Assembly: GCA_963575745.1 (NCBI GenBank) | Contig: CAUYUJ010018051.1 | Coordinates: 32,501-96,500, forward strand | Direction: 5' to 3' | Length of the DNA stretch: 64,000 bases | Origin: Prorocentrum cordatum | Lineage: Eukaryota; Sar; Dinophyceae; Prorocentrales; Prorocentraceae | Shown: one piece after another, positions 61,688-64,000 of the stretch | Numbering within the stretch: position 1 is the first letter of the stretch | Layout: every line of letters starts with the position of its first letter | The notes under the pieces: generated by a model | What the model saw: the letters and a program-made list of their open reading frames with translations, nothing else | Database searches by the model: none | Told to the model about the DNA's origin: nothing | Translations under genes and position numbers: made by a program

Positions 61688-63987
61688 ACCTCTGCTAGGT
61701 GTGCATCCTTGCAGACATCTGCCTGCATGGCCCCATAGGGGGCGGCGAGGCCTGCCTCTGGTGGCGAGCTTTGGGCCAGTCGCGACCTGTGGCCCCTGCC
61801 GCACAGTGCTCCGGGTAGCCACCACGACGTGACGAACCACGAAATGGGAAAAGCCGACTGACGATACACTGTGAGCTCGACAACGAGAAACCTTCTACAA
61901 GAAACAAAACCCTGAGACCCCAGCACGCCCAGTGAGTTTTGGTATGGGAACGTCACGCTTTTCATGGCAAAATCATCGAACCCCGAGAAAACTACGGGCA
62001 CCCTGGAGGCGAGCAGGGTGTTTCTTGGCATGGGTTCCCACTGTAGGGCCCAACTTGCTCGTACGTTCGTTCCCCGTGCGTTGTTCGGTCTCGTGCGTGT
62101 CTTTGTCGCACGATGACCCGGAAGGTTTCTCGATGTGGTCCTTGCCGAAAAAATCACACGTCCGAGCGATGTCAAGCCAATGGCATCAAGCTCCACGCCT
62201 CTGGAGAGAGAGGCCAACGCTGTGGTGCACAAGATGACCGCGGACATCCTGTGTACCGCATCGAGGCGAATGCCGATACTACGCTATCTGTTAGCCGCAC
62301 CTGTGGCGATGTCAACGAAAGCGGGGGGCTGGACGCCGAGCGAACTAGTCCGAGCAGCGCCCTCCTCTGGGCAAGGCGAAAGCTTCAACATCGCACATAT
62401 TGTCTGCAGGGCCCTGCTGCCGCGCACGGCAGGTGCTAAGGATGGAGGAGAAACGCAGGCCCCCTTCGACACCACAGCTATAACATTCGTTGAACAAAAA
62501 AGGAGGCCGGACAATAAGCTGTTCGGCAAGCAGCAATCATCCTGCAGTGAAATCCACAAAGCATAAGCTTCGTCATCCCGCCCCCTTCATCATCATTTAT
62601 CCTTCCGTACCTGTAGCAATCAGCCACTAACCTCTTGGTCCTGATCCTTTACCGCCCTCCGCCTTCATCCCTTGGGGTGCTGCCCCTTCCTCCCCATAAT
62701 ACTTCTCAGTATCCTTATCATACTCAGCCTCGTCATCAAGACACCCCCTGCACCTCCATTACACACTGTCCTTCTCATCTATCCAGTTATTTGCCCTCCT
62801 GCTTCTCCGCCACCTCCTCCTCTCCTCACCATCATCGCTACCATCATCATACCCCTCCACGGCGACCTCCCACTACTAACATTTCTCCCCGTCACACCAC
62901 CAGACATGTCGCTAGGCCAGGCCAGGCGTTTCACTTGAAACGTCGTCGCACTGTTTTTATCTACCTACAGGTAAAGGTGGCGGGCGGCTGCACGAATATA
63001 AGGCGGATGGCTTTCAAAGTCGCGAGCTCAACGTAAACGTGCCGGCATGTTGTGTCCATCCGCCCTGACACTTCCAACCGCAAACGAAAAGATATAGGAT
63101 GGGTACTTTTCAGGAACGGCCATCGGCTCGAACGCTCCCGCATTCCTTATCGTTAAAGCTGAGAGATGTAATGCTTGTCCACGTGGACCCTTAACAGTGG
63201 ATTGTGGCACTTTCGGTGCGCACGTATGCGGCTCAATTTATTGGATGAGATGGCTGATGTGGGATCTAGATGGTGGAAATAATTCTGGACAGCTCACGAA
63301 TTGTCAACCCCACTGCTCGCGCAATCATCCCACACTCCCACCCGCAACTTGTTTGGCGAAACCCGTGCGGCCACAATTGCGGCTGCCGCTTGGCACTTGC
63401 TAGCACATAGGTGTGGCCGCGTTGGCGCAAAAACATTCGCACGCAGGGCAACTAGCTGGTTTGGCACAAATGCTGCGGCCACGATGACTGTTACCGGTGG
63501 GAACATGGAGAACTCCCCAACGCGTCTCACAGGCCGCGCTGGCGCCCAGACTTTTCAATGCGTGTCAGTGTGTTGCGGGCGCTGTATCATGATTACGCCG
63601 ACAACGGCGGCGGCAACGATGATGATAGTAGCGATGGTGGTGGCGATGGTGACGATGACGACGGCAAGACCAATTTCATCGCCGATGCTTGTGACGACGA
63701 TGACGATGATGATGTCCAAACGTCGGTGATGAAGGCGATTGTGCTGATGATAGCGGCAATGGCGGCGATTGAGACATTCAAAACATCAGGCTGGCATGCT
63801 CTTGAAAGAGCCCGTGGTTCTTCATGTAAGACTAAAGAGCTGTACCTTGAAATGTGTCGAAAGCCGATGGTTTGAAATGATTTCAACACGCGCGCGTGGC
63901 GGCACGCGCGTAGTCCACATGGTACTAATTGATACAGAATCTTGCACTGGGAGCATGCTGGATCGTCGCAATTGCACCGCTTGGTGA
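61688..63987. other. Unassigned interval to the window end
   Basis: Mostly unique-looking sequence. Pyrimidine-rich 62635-62880 and a GATGATGA-rich stretch at 63620-63715. No convincing gene besides the weak candidate at 62135-62566. Confidence 0.45.
62135..62566 (+). CDS. Weak ORF candidate, unrecognised
   Basis: 143-residue frame (MVLAEKITRPSDVKPM, EREANAVVHKMTADIL, SFNIAHIVCRALLPRT, TTAITFVEQKRRPDNKLFG) of balanced composition outside any repeat. No homologous family recognised and no spliced leader or splice sites evident. It may be chance. Confidence 0.2.
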   Translation: MVLAEKITRPSDVKPMASSSTPLEREANAVVHKMTADILCTASRRMPILRYLLAAPVAMSTKAGGWTPSELVRAAPSSGQGESFNIAHIVCRALLPRTAGAKDGGETQAPFDTTAITFVEQKRRPDNKLFGKQQSSCSEIHKA

Positions 63988-64000
63988 AACCAGAATGCTG

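Overview
The window looks like dinoflagellate nuclear DNA. The strongest evidence is the 22-nt dinoflagellate spliced-leader (DinoSL) sequence. It is present exactly at 21209-21230 (+) and at 7906-7927 (-, followed by a truncated second leader), and in degenerate form at 37541-37562 (-). Such genomic leaders arise when trans-spliced mRNAs are reverse-transcribed back into the genome. High GC, very few genes, heavy mini- and microsatellite load and retroelement families of the dinoflagellate type agree. The genus cannot be told from the sequence. I see no intact host gene with introns, no rRNA, no convincing tRNA and no CRISPR.

Layout. 0.2-1.6 kb: array cassette I (90-bp satellite with a fixed leader and trailer). 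2.4-2.7 kb: a MITE-like element abutting a DEAD-box helicase fragment. 4.8-9.9 kb: CTCTTGGG-type minisatellite blocks, interrupted by an SL-bearing retropseudogene (6.57-7.93 kb). 9.94-15.95 kb, minus strand: a tyrosine-recombinase (DIRS/Ngaro/PAT-like) retrotransposon with split direct repeats, reverse transcriptase, RNase H, tyrosine recombinase and a cytosine-methyltransferase-like domain. 16-18.5 kb: a 390-bp higher-order repeat with perfect hairpins. 18.6-19.3 kb: an ATACAT microsatellite. 21.2-32.1 kb, plus strand: LINE 1 (ORF1, endonuclease, RT, RNase H and a hairpin-forming RGEGL minisatellite). 33.4-38.7 kb: (CAA)n-linked dispersed repeats surrounding an SL-headed retrocopy (35.4-37.6 kb) that encodes a five-repeat protein and is saturated with ATAC/GTAT. 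41.0-42.7 kb: cassette II. 42.8-48.7 kb, plus strand: LINE 2 (endonuclease, RT, C2H2-like fingers). 50.0-52.1 kb: a 435-bp tandem repeat. 52.1-53.6 kb: a 65-bp repeat. 53.8-54.2 kb: a retroelement gag fragment. 55.3-58.1 kb: cassette III. 58-64 kb: degenerate repeats and unassigned sequence.

How the parts relate. Nearly everything recognisable is a mobile element, a retroposed mRNA or a satellite. Both LINEs are bounded by (TCC)n tracts at each end, which suggests microsatellite-directed insertion. The retropseudogene has a target-site duplication, a tail and a spliced leader, so it was made by LINE-type machinery of the kind encoded here. The tyrosine-recombinase element left no target duplication: removing it restores a clean CTCTTGGG repeat unit. 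All the elements carry frameshifts or stops and are probably inactive copies, unless the breaks are base-calling errors.

Most noteworthy: the methyltransferase-carrying tyrosine-recombinase element with its split repeats; the strand-asymmetric ATAC/GTAT saturation; the three leader-array-trailer cassettes; and two unrelated minisatellites whose units form hairpins with compensating base changes.
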